Below are positions 33,809 to 41,449 of a DNA stretch of 63,574 nt, piece after piece (position 1 is the stretch's first letter; each line of letters opens with the position of its first letter). The stretch comes from Flavobacteriaceae bacterium (GTDB taxonomy: Bacteria > Bacteroidota > Bacteroidia > Flavobacteriales > Flavobacteriaceae): contig JANQRC010000032.1 of assembly GCA_028284745.1 (NCBI GenBank), positions 1 to 63,574 on the forward strand, given 5' to 3'. A program made the translations under genes and the position numbers. The notes beneath the pieces were generated by a model. That model saw only the letters and a program-made list of their open reading frames with translations, ran no database searches and was not told the DNA's origin.

Positions 33809-35497
33809 CTATTGATCTAGCGTATTCAATTTTTTAATGTAGAAGGAAGGCAAGAATCCTGTGCGCCTCTTGAAGTATTTTGTAAACGAGTCGGCACTCT
33901 TGTACCCCAACTCATTGGCGATGGATTGCACTGTGAACGACCTAAACTTTGCATCCTCTTTCAGCTTATGCAATGCATAGTTGATGCGTAAATCATTGAT
34001 ATAGGTATTGAAGTTCTTCTGAAAGCGCGTGTTCACCACTTTGGAGAGGTATGAGGTGTTTGTCTTGATCTTCTTGGCCACATTGTGCGAGCTGCACTCC
34101 TGTTTCAAGTAATACTGCTGTGCTTCAAGCTTTTTCAGACCCTCCAAAATTTGTCTTGTCGCCTCTACGTTGACATCCGTGGTATTCTTTGCTTCTAGAT
34201 CATCCTCTTTGGTATCAATGACGGCCGTTTCAGGGTTTTCTACTTTGGCCAGCAGTGCTTTGAATCGTTGCTGACTTTTCCGCTTCGACACAAAGAACAG
34301 GGTGATCAGTGTAACAATAGCTATGCCTCCAAAAGCACCCATATAGATCAAGTAGTTTTGCTGCTGTCGCTTTTCAGTTTCCAGTGTTTGCAGCTCTTGC
34401 TTAAAATCATCTAGCTCTCTTCTCTGAGTGCCCAAGGCAACCGAATCCTTGATCTTACCAAACTCGGTAGTGGTATTCAAATGTTTCTCGAAGTAGTAAT
34501 TGGCTTTCTTGTAATCACCTTTGCCCTTGTAGGCCTTGGCCAGATTCAAGTAAGTATTCAGCATAAATCCTTCTTCTTCCTCTGTCACACCATAAGCAGC
34601 GATACCTGCCTCGGAATGAGCAATTGCCTCATCGAACCGGCCTTTGGCAATGAGAATCTCGGCAGCATAGCCACCAAAAAGCAGGCTATCCCGCCTGTTT
34701 TGCTCTCCGGCATAGTTGCGAGCACTGTCTAATCGTTCTTTTGCCTTGTCAAATTCTCTTTTCTGTAGATACGCCTCGGTCTTCCACCATAGCAGTGCTT
34801 TGGACGATGTGCTATCTTTAACCTTTATTGCTTTTTTGAGGGCTGCATCACTATAGACCAATGCAGAGTCCGGAAGTTTTGCCCAATTGTAGGAACGTGC
34901 TAAATGGCTAGCCACCATGAAGCTCTCACGCGTGCTATTCAACGAATCGCTTGGTGACACGATCGCATATGCTTGCCGTTGTAGAGCGATGCCTTCCTTA
35001 TGTTCCCCAACAACAGATTTTATGTAACCTATTTGCGACAATAGCCTTTTCTGGTACTTGGCGTTACCTATGGCCCTACTGTGCTCGAGTCCTGTAAAGT
35101 ATTTTTCGATGGCAATGTCCCACTTCCCGATATAGAAGTTATAAACACCTTCCAGGGAGTTCCCCAACATTTGGCCCTCTTTACTATCATTTTCAATTGA
35201 AATACTATAAAGTGTATCTAGATAAGACCTATAGACCACAGGGTTTCTCAGGAAATGGATGGCTGCGAAGATGTAGTAGCCATAGATTTGCTTTTGGGTA
35301 TTGCTCTCCTTCTTAGCGCGTTCCAGATAACTGCGAAGCAAGTTCTTTGATCGAATTGAATCTTCAGCCGCAATAAAAGAGACTTCTTGGGAAAGCAACT
35401 CAAAGTCCATTTGATAGAGCGAGTCTACAAGCTTCTCTTGAGACCACCCAAGGAATGCTGAAAGAGTGAAAAATAGACTAGGTAAGACCTGTTTCAA
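33809..35497 (-). CDS. TPR-containing AraC family regulator
   Basis: 562 residues. Signal-like start (MKQVLPSLFFTLSAFLGWSQ), TPR repeats through about residue 350 (for example YLNLAKAYKGKGDYKKANYYF), a coiled segment, one membrane helix (NYLIYMGAFGGIAIVTLITLFFV), a linker, and a C-terminal AraC double helix-turn-helix ending SADSFTKYFKRRTGFLPSFYI. Same architecture as the protein at 14522. It lies 43 bp downstream of the sigma factor gene on the same strand. It likely senses an extracytoplasmic state through the TPRs; targets unknown. Confidence 0.87.
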   Translation of the reverse strand: MKQVLPSLFFTLSAFLGWSQEKLVDSLYQMDFELLSQEVSFIAAEDSIRSKNLLRSYLERAKKESNTQKQIYGYYIFAAIHFLRNPVVYRSYLDTLYSISIENDSKEGQMLGNSLEGVYNFYIGKWDIAIEKYFTGLEHSRAIGNAKYQKRLLSQIGYIKSVVGEHKEGIALQRQAYAIVSPSDSLNSTRESFMVASHLARSYNWAKLPDSALVYSDAALKKAIKVKDSTSSKALLWWKTEAYLQKREFDKAKERLDSARNYAGEQNRRDSLLFGGYAAEILIAKGRFDEAIAHSEAGIAAYGVTEEEEGFMLNTYLNLAKAYKGKGDYKKANYYFEKHLNTTTEFGKIKDSVALGTQRRELDDFKQELQTLETEKRQQQNYLIYMGAFGGIAIVTLITLFFVSKRKSQQRFKALLAKVENPETAVIDTKEDDLEAKNTTDVNVEATRQILEGLKKLEAQQYYLKQECSSHNVAKKIKTNTSYLSKVVNTRFQKNFNTYINDLRINYALHKLKEDAKFRSFTVQSIANELGYKSADSFTKYFKRRTGFLPSFYIKKLNTLDQ

Positions 35498-35540
35498 TGT
35501 AGAGTTGCTTTGTGGTCAAAGATACATCAATCAAAAAGTT

Positions 35541-36800
35541 TCAACTAGTTAATGCCTGAAGCTTCTTTTGCAGATGTAACTTTTCAGCTTCATTTTGGGC
35601 CATGGCAATCGCTTTTTCTAATGCTACCTTCGATTTCTGTATATTGCCTGCTTCTTTTTCTACTTCAGCTTTGATGGCATAATAAAGTCCATGCTCTTTG
35701 AAGCCTTTGAGATTTCGATAGTGCTCTAAGGCCTTCATAGCATTTACAGGTCCTTCTACCTTCAATACGGGGATCACGCGATTCAACGCCACAACAGGCG
35801 AGTGTACCTGTTTTAGCTGAAGGTCGTATAGCTTTAAGATGGATGCCCAATCTGTCTCTTGAAACGTAGGTGCTATACAGTGATAATAAGATACCGCGGC
35901 TTCTAGATGATAGTTGGATAGCTTTTGGGTTGTTGAGTCTGATGCCTCTAAGTGCCTCACGCCAATAGATATTAGCTTGCGGTCGTATTTGCTTCGGTCA
36001 TGATGTTCCAACACCACAAGACCCCCTTCTTGATCGATGCGAGCGTCAAAGCGCGCCACATGAAAACACATGAGTGCGATCAACGCGTCCAAGTTAGGGT
36101 GATGTGTATATGGATTCTCATGCAGCAACAAGGCCAAACGAATGGCCTCATAACAGATGTCCCTCTTCATGGCTTGTTTGCCTTGCGTGGCAGCATAGCC
36201 CTCAGAGAATAGCAGGTAGATCACTCTGAAGACCACGATCCTGCGCGATTGCAAACCCATCGCCACAGGGCTTTCCAACGTTTTTATCTCTTGCTGAAGT
36301 CTTCTCTTAGCGCGTGTGAATGCCTTGGCCACCGCTTCTTCTTTCTTCAGCAATGCCTCAGCAATCTCCTTGTTGTGAAAGCCACCTATCAATTTTAGGC
36401 TGAGGATAATTTGATATTCTGTTGAAAGCGAAGGATGGCAACATGCAAAGATCATCTTTAGCTGGCTATCAGAAATGGTCTCTGAAAAAGTGACCTCCCC
36501 CGATGCTTCCGAAGCCTGGTCTAGATATGGCTGTGGCGTTTCACTGTTCTGAAATTTTTTCGCCTTTCGGAATTGGTCGATCATCTGATTATTGGCCACC
36601 CGTAACAGCCATGCAGTAGGGTTGTTGGGAATCTTTCCATAGCCCCATGCTTTCATGGCCCGAAGAAAAGCCTCTTGAGTGGCATCCTCAATACCTTCTA
36701 ATTGAGACGTCCCATAGCGGTAGGTAAGATACGAGACGACCTTACCATATTCTTCACGAAACAGGTGATCTACGATCGTGTATGTGCTTTCTTGCTTCAA
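35541..36800 (-). CDS. ECF42-like RNA polymerase sigma factor
   Basis: 419 residues, far longer than ordinary ECF sigma factors. Sigma region 2 (HLFREEYGKVVSYLTYRYG ... QEAFLRAMKAWGYGKIPNNPTAWLLRVANNQMID), region 4 (LKLIGGFHNKEIAEALLKKEEAVAKAFTRAKRRL), then a roughly 230-residue C-terminal TPR-like extension with HNLVALNRVIPVLK-type sequence. This is the layout of ECF42, in which the extension is needed for activity and the partner gene encodes a DGPF/YciI protein, as here. The start appears to be TTG at 36800, two bases after a terminator-like T-tract; no ATG fits. Confidence 0.9.
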   Translation of the reverse strand: MKQESTYTIVDHLFREEYGKVVSYLTYRYGTSQLEGIEDATQEAFLRAMKAWGYGKIPNNPTAWLLRVANNQMIDQFRKAKKFQNSETPQPYLDQASEASGEVTFSETISDSQLKMIFACCHPSLSTEYQIILSLKLIGGFHNKEIAEALLKKEEAVAKAFTRAKRRLQQEIKTLESPVAMGLQSRRIVVFRVIYLLFSEGYAATQGKQAMKRDICYEAIRLALLLHENPYTHHPNLDALIALMCFHVARFDARIDQEGGLVVLEHHDRSKYDRKLISIGVRHLEASDSTTQKLSNYHLEAAVSYYHCIAPTFQETDWASILKLYDLQLKQVHSPVVALNRVIPVLKVEGPVNAMKALEHYRNLKGFKEHGLYYAIKAEVEKEAGNIQKSKVALEKAIAMAQNEAEKLHLQKKLQALTS

Positions 36801-36802
36801 TA

Positions 36803-36839
36803 CCTAAAAATAAAAAGGCCTGAACAAAGAATTCAGGCC
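36803..36839 (-). terminator. Terminator-like hairpin between the DGPF gene and the sigma gene
   Basis: On the minus strand GGCCTGAA, a seven-base loop, TTCAGGCC, then TTTTTATTTTT. It sits inside the presumed operon and its T-tract ends two bases before the TTG start of the sigma factor, so it could limit sigma expression by attenuation or by masking the start. Confidence 0.75.
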
Positions 36840-36859
36840 AGTACAAGATTCGTCGTGTC

Positions 36860-37213
36860 TCAATGTTCTCCCATAGAAACGATGGGTCTAACTTCGGTAG
36901 TGCTTCCTTCGTAATCAAAGATGGGGCATCCTTTAGAGATCTCTACAGCATGTTCTAGGTTGTCTGCTGTGATGATCAGGTAGCCGCCAACCATCTCGGA
37001 TCCTTCAGCAAAGGGTCCGTTGGTGATCACTTCACCTCGATCCCTTACCACTTTTCCTTCTCCGGAAAGTGGTTCGCCATCTACCAAATGGCCTTTTTCT
37101 TGCAAGCCTCCCATCCAGGTTTGCCATACTTGCATGTGGGCTTGTTTCTCTTCTTGGGAAAGTTTGCTGAAGCTTTCGTCGCCTCCACGGAATAAAAACA
37201 AAAAGTTGCTCAT
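36860..37213 (-). CDS. DGPF/YciI family protein
   Basis: 117-residue ferredoxin-like-fold protein with FLFLFRGGDESFSKLS at the start, WMGGLQEKGHLVDGEPL in the middle and VITNGPFAEGSEMVGGYLII (the DGPF-type motif, here NGPF). The family partners ECF42 sigma factors; its biochemical role is unknown. It is upstream of the sigma gene with an intercistronic hairpin between them. Confidence 0.88.
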   Translation of the reverse strand: MSNFLFLFRGGDESFSKLSQEEKQAHMQVWQTWMGGLQEKGHLVDGEPLSGEGKVVRDRGEVITNGPFAEGSEMVGGYLIITADNLEHAVEISKGCPIFDYEGSTTEVRPIVSMGEH

Positions 37214-37264
37214 TTTTTCTAGTTTTTAAAGATTTTACTCTGGTTTGTTTATCATGAAGACGGC

Positions 37265-37272
37265 CAAATGTA
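37265..37272 (-). promoter_or_regulatory. Candidate -7 element for the DGPF gene
   Basis: On the minus strand TACATTTG fits TAnnTTTG, 51 bp before the ATG at 37213. The -33 region is not obvious. If so, a sigma-A-like promoter drives this pair and the ECF factor need not drive itself. Confidence 0.35.
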
Positions 37273-37301
37273 ACCTCATTGGACATTAAAGTTACTTTTT
37301 T

Positions 37302-38375
37302 TCAAAAAAGTTTCAGCTGCCCTTCTTTATATTGCTCATGAAGTGTGGTGTTCAGTGGTTTACGCTCCTTGCTCTTGAAGTACTTCTGTCGTGCCAGCGC
37401 CATCATCTGATGGATCTGGGCGGCAACCTGGCCTTCGCCCCGACTTCGTCTTCCGAATCGTGAATCGTTCAAGGTGCCTGCATGGCACGCCTGAATTTGA
37501 TGCAATACCTTGTCAGCACGGTCGGGCAGGGTCTTTTTGACCCAATCGGCAAAGACCCTTCCAATAGTACCATTCAAACGAACCACCGTGAATGCCATGG
37601 ACGATGCCCCCGCTTCCGAGACAGCTTTGGCCAACGGCAGGATCTCGTGGCTGTTTATTGCTGGAATGATGGGCGCCAACATCGCATTAACGGGCACTCC
37701 AACTTCTGAAAGCGCAGTGATGGTCTGCAAGCGTTTTTTGATGCTTGCTGTTCTGGGCTCTAAAATCCGTCGAGTTTCTTCAGAAAGCGAGGTGACCGAT
37801 ACGTTCACAGCAATCAGATTGTCTTTTACCAATTCCTTCACGATGTCTAGATCTCTGATGATTAAGGCATTCTTTGTGATGATCCCGACAGGATGGCGAT
37901 ACTTCAGAAAAACCTCCAGGCACTTCCTGGTGATCCCGAACTTCTTTTCGGCAGGCTGATAGCAGTCGGTATTGCCAGACATCACTATCGGATGCGCCTT
38001 CCAATGCTTGCTTCTCAGTTTCTCTTCCAGAAGTCTGGGCGCATCTTTCTTTACCAGTATCCTTCGCTCAAAGTCCAACCCAGCCGAATAGCCCCAGTAT
38101 TCATGTGAATTCCTGGCATAGCAATAGATACAACCATGTTCGCACCCTTGATACGGATTCATGCTGTATAGCATCCCTACATCAGGACTGGTCACCTTAT
38201 TCACGATGGTCTTGGGGGACACATCGATGTATCGCGTCTTGTCTCGATCGGCCTCTTCGCCCGTTATTTCACAATAGTTCAGGAAATCATCACGGACCTC
38301 GTACTGCAATTCCATGAATTTGTTATGCATGTTGAATTGCGCACCACGCCCTTTGATAGCTTCTTTTTTCTCCAT
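37302..38375 (-). CDS. PA0069 family radical SAM protein
   Basis: About 357 residues from ATG 38375 (MEKKEAIKGRGAQFN), with the radical SAM cluster motif CEHGCIYCYAR (C78, C82, C85). The GRGAQFN start, RYIDVSPKTIVNKVTSPDVG and the late NDSRFGRRSRGEG are hallmarks of the PA0069/Rv2578c group. The target is unknown; the fold resembles spore photoproduct lyase-like SAM enzymes. It is an independent gene; an ATG at 38399 adds eight unlikely residues. Confidence 0.9.
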   Translation of the reverse strand: MEKKEAIKGRGAQFNMHNKFMELQYEVRDDFLNYCEITGEEADRDKTRYIDVSPKTIVNKVTSPDVGMLYSMNPYQGCEHGCIYCYARNSHEYWGYSAGLDFERRILVKKDAPRLLEEKLRSKHWKAHPIVMSGNTDCYQPAEKKFGITRKCLEVFLKYRHPVGIITKNALIIRDLDIVKELVKDNLIAVNVSVTSLSEETRRILEPRTASIKKRLQTITALSEVGVPVNAMLAPIIPAINSHEILPLAKAVSEAGASSMAFTVVRLNGTIGRVFADWVKKTLPDRADKVLHQIQACHAGTLNDSRFGRRSRGEGQVAAQIHQMMALARQKYFKSKERKPLNTTLHEQYKEGQLKLF

Positions 38376-38458
38376 GGAATAAAGGTAGCCGATAGGCATT
38401 TCTCCCTGAAGAAAAGGTTTGTAAGCCTACTGCAAGGATCGAAACTCAAAGGGCGGGG

Positions 38459-39232
38459 TTAGAAGCTGGCTTTTCGCTTTTCTAAGAAAGCCGTAGTCCC
38501 TTCTTTGAAATCATCGGTGCTGAAACATTCACCAAAGGCCTTGACTTCTTGAGCATAACCATCTTCGCCTTCGGCAAAACCAGCATTGACTGCTTTGATA
38601 GCCTTACCAATGGCAATCGGAGAGTTGTTCATGATCTTGCCAGCGATCTTTTTGCACAATGGCAATAGGTTTTCTTGTGCCACCACGTGGTTGACCAACC
38701 CATGATCCAATGCCTTGCCCGAGTCGATCATCCCCGCGGTCATGATCAGCTCCATAGCACGCCCTTTGCCAACAAGCTGTGGAAGACGTTGAGTTCCGCC
38801 ATAACCTGGGATGACGCCCAATGATGTTTCTGGCAAGCCCATTCGGGCATTGTCACTGGCCACACGAAAATGACAGCACATGGCCAATTCTAATCCACCT
38901 CCGAGTGCAAACCCATTTACTGCCGCTATCACAGGTTTAGAAAAGTTCTCGACGAGATCGAACAACAACTCTTGTCCTTTAGCGGCCAACCGTTCGCCTT
39001 CTTCCTCTGAAAAATGAGCAAACTCGGAGATATCGGCTCCTGCCACAAAGGCCTTTTCGCCACTTCCAGTAAGCACGATCACCCTGATCGAATCATCCAT
39101 CTCAAGATTTTTGAATGCTTGGTGCAATTCTTCAATGGTGGCCTTGTTAAGGGCGTTTAATTTTTTGGGACGGTCGATGGTGATGGTGGCAAGGCCATCT
39201 TCTGTAGAGATCAAGAGGTTTTCGAAGGTCAT
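38459..39232 (-). CDS. Enoyl-CoA hydratase/isomerase family protein
   Basis: 257-residue crotonase. Typical blocks are ITIDRPKKLNALN, AFVAGADISEF (oxyanion hole), GFALGGGLELAMCCHFRVAS (second oxyanion and first catalytic Glu region) and GLPETSLGVIPGYGGTQRL (second Glu). It probably hydrates short-chain enoyl-CoA in fatty or amino-acid breakdown. No other beta-oxidation gene is adjacent; upstream is a palindromic repeat and a sensor kinase gene. Confidence 0.9.
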   Translation of the reverse strand: MTFENLLISTEDGLATITIDRPKKLNALNKATIEELHQAFKNLEMDDSIRVIVLTGSGEKAFVAGADISEFAHFSEEEGERLAAKGQELLFDLVENFSKPVIAAVNGFALGGGLELAMCCHFRVASDNARMGLPETSLGVIPGYGGTQRLPQLVGKGRAMELIMTAGMIDSGKALDHGLVNHVVAQENLLPLCKKIAGKIMNNSPIAIGKAIKAVNAGFAEGEDGYAQEVKAFGECFSTDDFKEGTTAFLEKRKASF

Positions 39233-39251
39233 TCTTAATGGTGTTAGATAT

Positions 39252-39316
39252 CATTCTGAATTCATTTCAGGGTCTCATTTGACGGATCTTATGAGAACCT
39301 GAGACAAGTTCAGGTT
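39252..39316. repeat. Two-hairpin palindromic repeat
   Basis: First hairpin CTGAA/TTCAG (39256-39270), second AACCTGA-gacaagt-TCAGGTT (39296-39316), in a TCATTCTGAA...TTCAGGTTGA frame. It has the same two-hairpin layout as the element at 53769-53833 but different stems. It occupies the gap between the kinase and crotonase genes. Confidence 0.55.
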
Positions 39317-39328
39317 GACGAAAGACAG

Positions 39329-40786
39329 TTACTTTTTCGGAAAGGAGACGATAAATTCGGTGCCGACGCCTTCCTCTGAGGTAAAGGTAATATTTCCGCC
39401 GTAGGTTTCCACAATGTTTTTCACCATGCCTAGACCAAGCCCCATCCCGCTAGACTTCGTGGTGAACTTCGGCTCGAAGATCTTGCCCTTGTTCTCTTCG
39501 GCGATGCCAATGCCGTTATCTGCTATCACAATATTCACAACTCCATTTGCACGTTCTACAGTTACATCAATTCGCGGGTCTGGCCGTCCTTTAAGCGCTT
39601 GCACAGCGTTCATCACAATATTGGTGATCACTCTGATGAGCTGCGTGCGGTCCATTACAGCTGTGATCTCATCTGTTTCACAGTGGAAATGAATATAATC
39701 TTCACTGAAGATCTCTAAGGCCAAATGAGTGACTTGAACCACGTTGAGCCTTTCATTTTGCTGTGCAGGCATCTTGGCGAAATTGGAGAAGGCCGAGGCA
39801 ATATTGCTCATCGTGTCGATCTGCTGGATCAATGTGTCGCTAAACTCGGCCATCTTCTTTTGTGCATCGGGGTCTTGTGGGTCGAACTTTCGTTGAAAAC
39901 TCTGCACGGTCAATCGCATGGGTGTCAATGGGTTCTTAATTTCATGCGCCACCTGTTTTGCCATTTCTCGCCAAGCTTGCTCGCGCTCGCTTTTGGCAAG
40001 TTTGGCAGCGCTTTCATCCAGCTCATCTACCATGCTGTTGTAGGCATTTATCAAACTCCCGATCTCAGTACTTGGGGTTTCAAGATGAATTTTCTCGTTG
40101 CGCGAATTCAGGCGTGTTTCATCTAATTTCTCCCTAACGGATTGCAGCGACCTTGTGATGTACTTTGAGGTTACATATGCAAACATGATAGCGATCAACA
40201 AGATCACTAGATAGATCAAGCCCAGACGCCCAAGGAACTCACGTAGCTCCATTTCGCTGAAAGAATCATCTTCGAGATACGGAATATGAAGGATCCCCAA
40301 CGGCTTGAACTTCCCGTCGGTGATGTAGGTGTACGAAGACTGGAATCTTCCACCGACAAGCTGGTCCTTCATGATCACTCGTTTATCCAGGTCGGTGCTT
40401 GCATCAAGCCCATTAAGGATCTCTGGAGCTAGACACTTCGGGGCATCGGCGGTGTTGAAGCTGGCAAGTGATGTTTTTAGCAGCGTGCCTTCTAGGTCAT
40501 AGATGTTGAAGTTCGTATTGTGCACATCGGCAATGTTATAGATCTCTTCTTTGAAGATCAAAGGCAAGTTCTCGGTAGTGACTTCGAAGGTGGTACGTCT
40601 TTGCAGCACATCATTTACACTTGCCCGGATCTGATTTTCCTTACGCTCTAGTCGTTGTTTGTGATACTCTTTAGATTGCTCGCGATATTGATACACGGTG
40701 ACCAAAGCGATCAAGATCGAGGCAATGATCACTAGTAAGATCATCGTGAGGAAGATGCGCGAACGAAGGGATAGTTTTTTGTACAC
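39329..40786 (-). CDS. Sensor histidine kinase (NtrY-like)
   Basis: 485-residue membrane kinase. Two membrane helices (about 11-32 and 189-206) flank a periplasmic sensor of about 150 residues; a HAMP domain follows (to about 255), then the H-box HEIKNPLTPM with H281 and an ATPase domain with NIVMNAVQAL, IADNGIGIAEENKGKIFEPKFTTKSSGMGLGL. No response regulator is nearby, so it is an orphan. It lies 51 bp downstream of hemJ on the same strand and may be cotranscribed. Confidence 0.92.
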   Translation of the reverse strand: MYKKLSLRSRIFLTMILLVIIASILIALVTVYQYREQSKEYHKQRLERKENQIRASVNDVLQRRTTFEVTTENLPLIFKEEIYNIADVHNTNFNIYDLEGTLLKTSLASFNTADAPKCLAPEILNGLDASTDLDKRVIMKDQLVGGRFQSSYTYITDGKFKPLGILHIPYLEDDSFSEMELREFLGRLGLIYLVILLIAIMFAYVTSKYITRSLQSVREKLDETRLNSRNEKIHLETPSTEIGSLINAYNSMVDELDESAAKLAKSEREQAWREMAKQVAHEIKNPLTPMRLTVQSFQRKFDPQDPDAQKKMAEFSDTLIQQIDTMSNIASAFSNFAKMPAQQNERLNVVQVTHLALEIFSEDYIHFHCETDEITAVMDRTQLIRVITNIVMNAVQALKGRPDPRIDVTVERANGVVNIVIADNGIGIAEENKGKIFEPKFTTKSSGMGLGLGMVKNIVETYGGNITFTSEEGVGTEFIVSFPKK

Positions 40787-40837
40787 TCAGAAAACTTTGT
40801 GACTAAAATAGCAATAATCGCACCAAAATCAACTTTG

Positions 40838-41389
40838 CTAAGCTTCAGGATCTTTATCTCGTATCCTTTTGTACAACCGGATTCCCAGCATTAGAAGGAT
40901 CCCTAAGACAATGATACCGACCACACCAAAGACCCACCTGATCGAGTTCTTCAAGATGGCCAGAAACACGCAGGCAAATAGTATGATCGTCGACACTTCG
41001 TTGTAGACCCTCATGAAGTTCGAGGAGTACTTGGCCTCGTCCCGTTGCAATTGCTTGAAGATCTGATGTGTCTTCAAGTGATAAATGAACAACAATAGTA
41101 CAAATGCTAGCTTCACATGCATCCAGCCTTGCGCTAACCATCCCGGCATCAGGACCAGCAGCCAAATGGCAAAGACCGTACACAGAACTGCCGAGGGCCA
41201 AGTAATAATGAACCACAGGCGCTTGGTCATGAGTTTGAGCTGCTTGCTCAATATCTCTCTCTCGGGCGAAGGTCTTGATAACGCTTCGATATGGTACATG
41301 AATAGCCTAGGAATGTAGAATAAGCCAGCAAACCAGGTGACCACAAAGATGAGGTGCAATGACTTTATGTAATTATAATATTCGCCCAA
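40838..41389 (-). CDS. hemJ: Protoporphyrinogen oxidase HemJ (CopD-like membrane protein)
   Basis: 183 residues, four or five membrane helices. The opening YYNYIKSLHLIFVVTWFAGLFYIPRLFMYH is the HemJ signature, with the conserved His (in SLHLIF) and the WFAGLFY block; KLxFV-type HVKLAFVLLLFIYH follows. It oxidises protoporphyrinogen IX to protoporphyrin IX, and no hemG or hemY appears elsewhere in the window, while the rest of the pathway lies within 10 kb. The start seems to be TTG 41389, directly after an in-frame TAA and four bases downstream of a heptanucleotide repeat. Confidence 0.82.
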   Translation of the reverse strand: MGEYYNYIKSLHLIFVVTWFAGLFYIPRLFMYHIEALSRPSPEREILSKQLKLMTKRLWFIITWPSAVLCTVFAIWLLVLMPGWLAQGWMHVKLAFVLLLFIYHLKTHQIFKQLQRDEAKYSSNFMRVYNEVSTIILFACVFLAILKNSIRWVFGVVGIIVLGILLMLGIRLYKRIRDKDPEA

Positions 41390-41393
41390 TTAG

Positions 41394-41440
41394 GTGTTTG
41401 GTGTTTGGTGTTTGGTGTTTGGTGTTTGGTGTTTGGTGTT
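41394..41440. repeat. Heptanucleotide tandem repeat, GTGTTTG x 6.7
   Basis: Six perfect GTGTTTG copies plus five bases. It lies four bases upstream of the hemJ start and downstream of the large BNR gene. Perfect copies make slippage likely, so its length may vary between isolates and alter the hemJ 5' region. Confidence 0.97.
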
Positions 41441-41449
41441 CAAAACTAG

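Noticed and set aside
41394..41440. The GTGTTTG array as a CRISPR
   Set aside because: Repeats are seven bases with no spacers; it is a simple tandem repeat.
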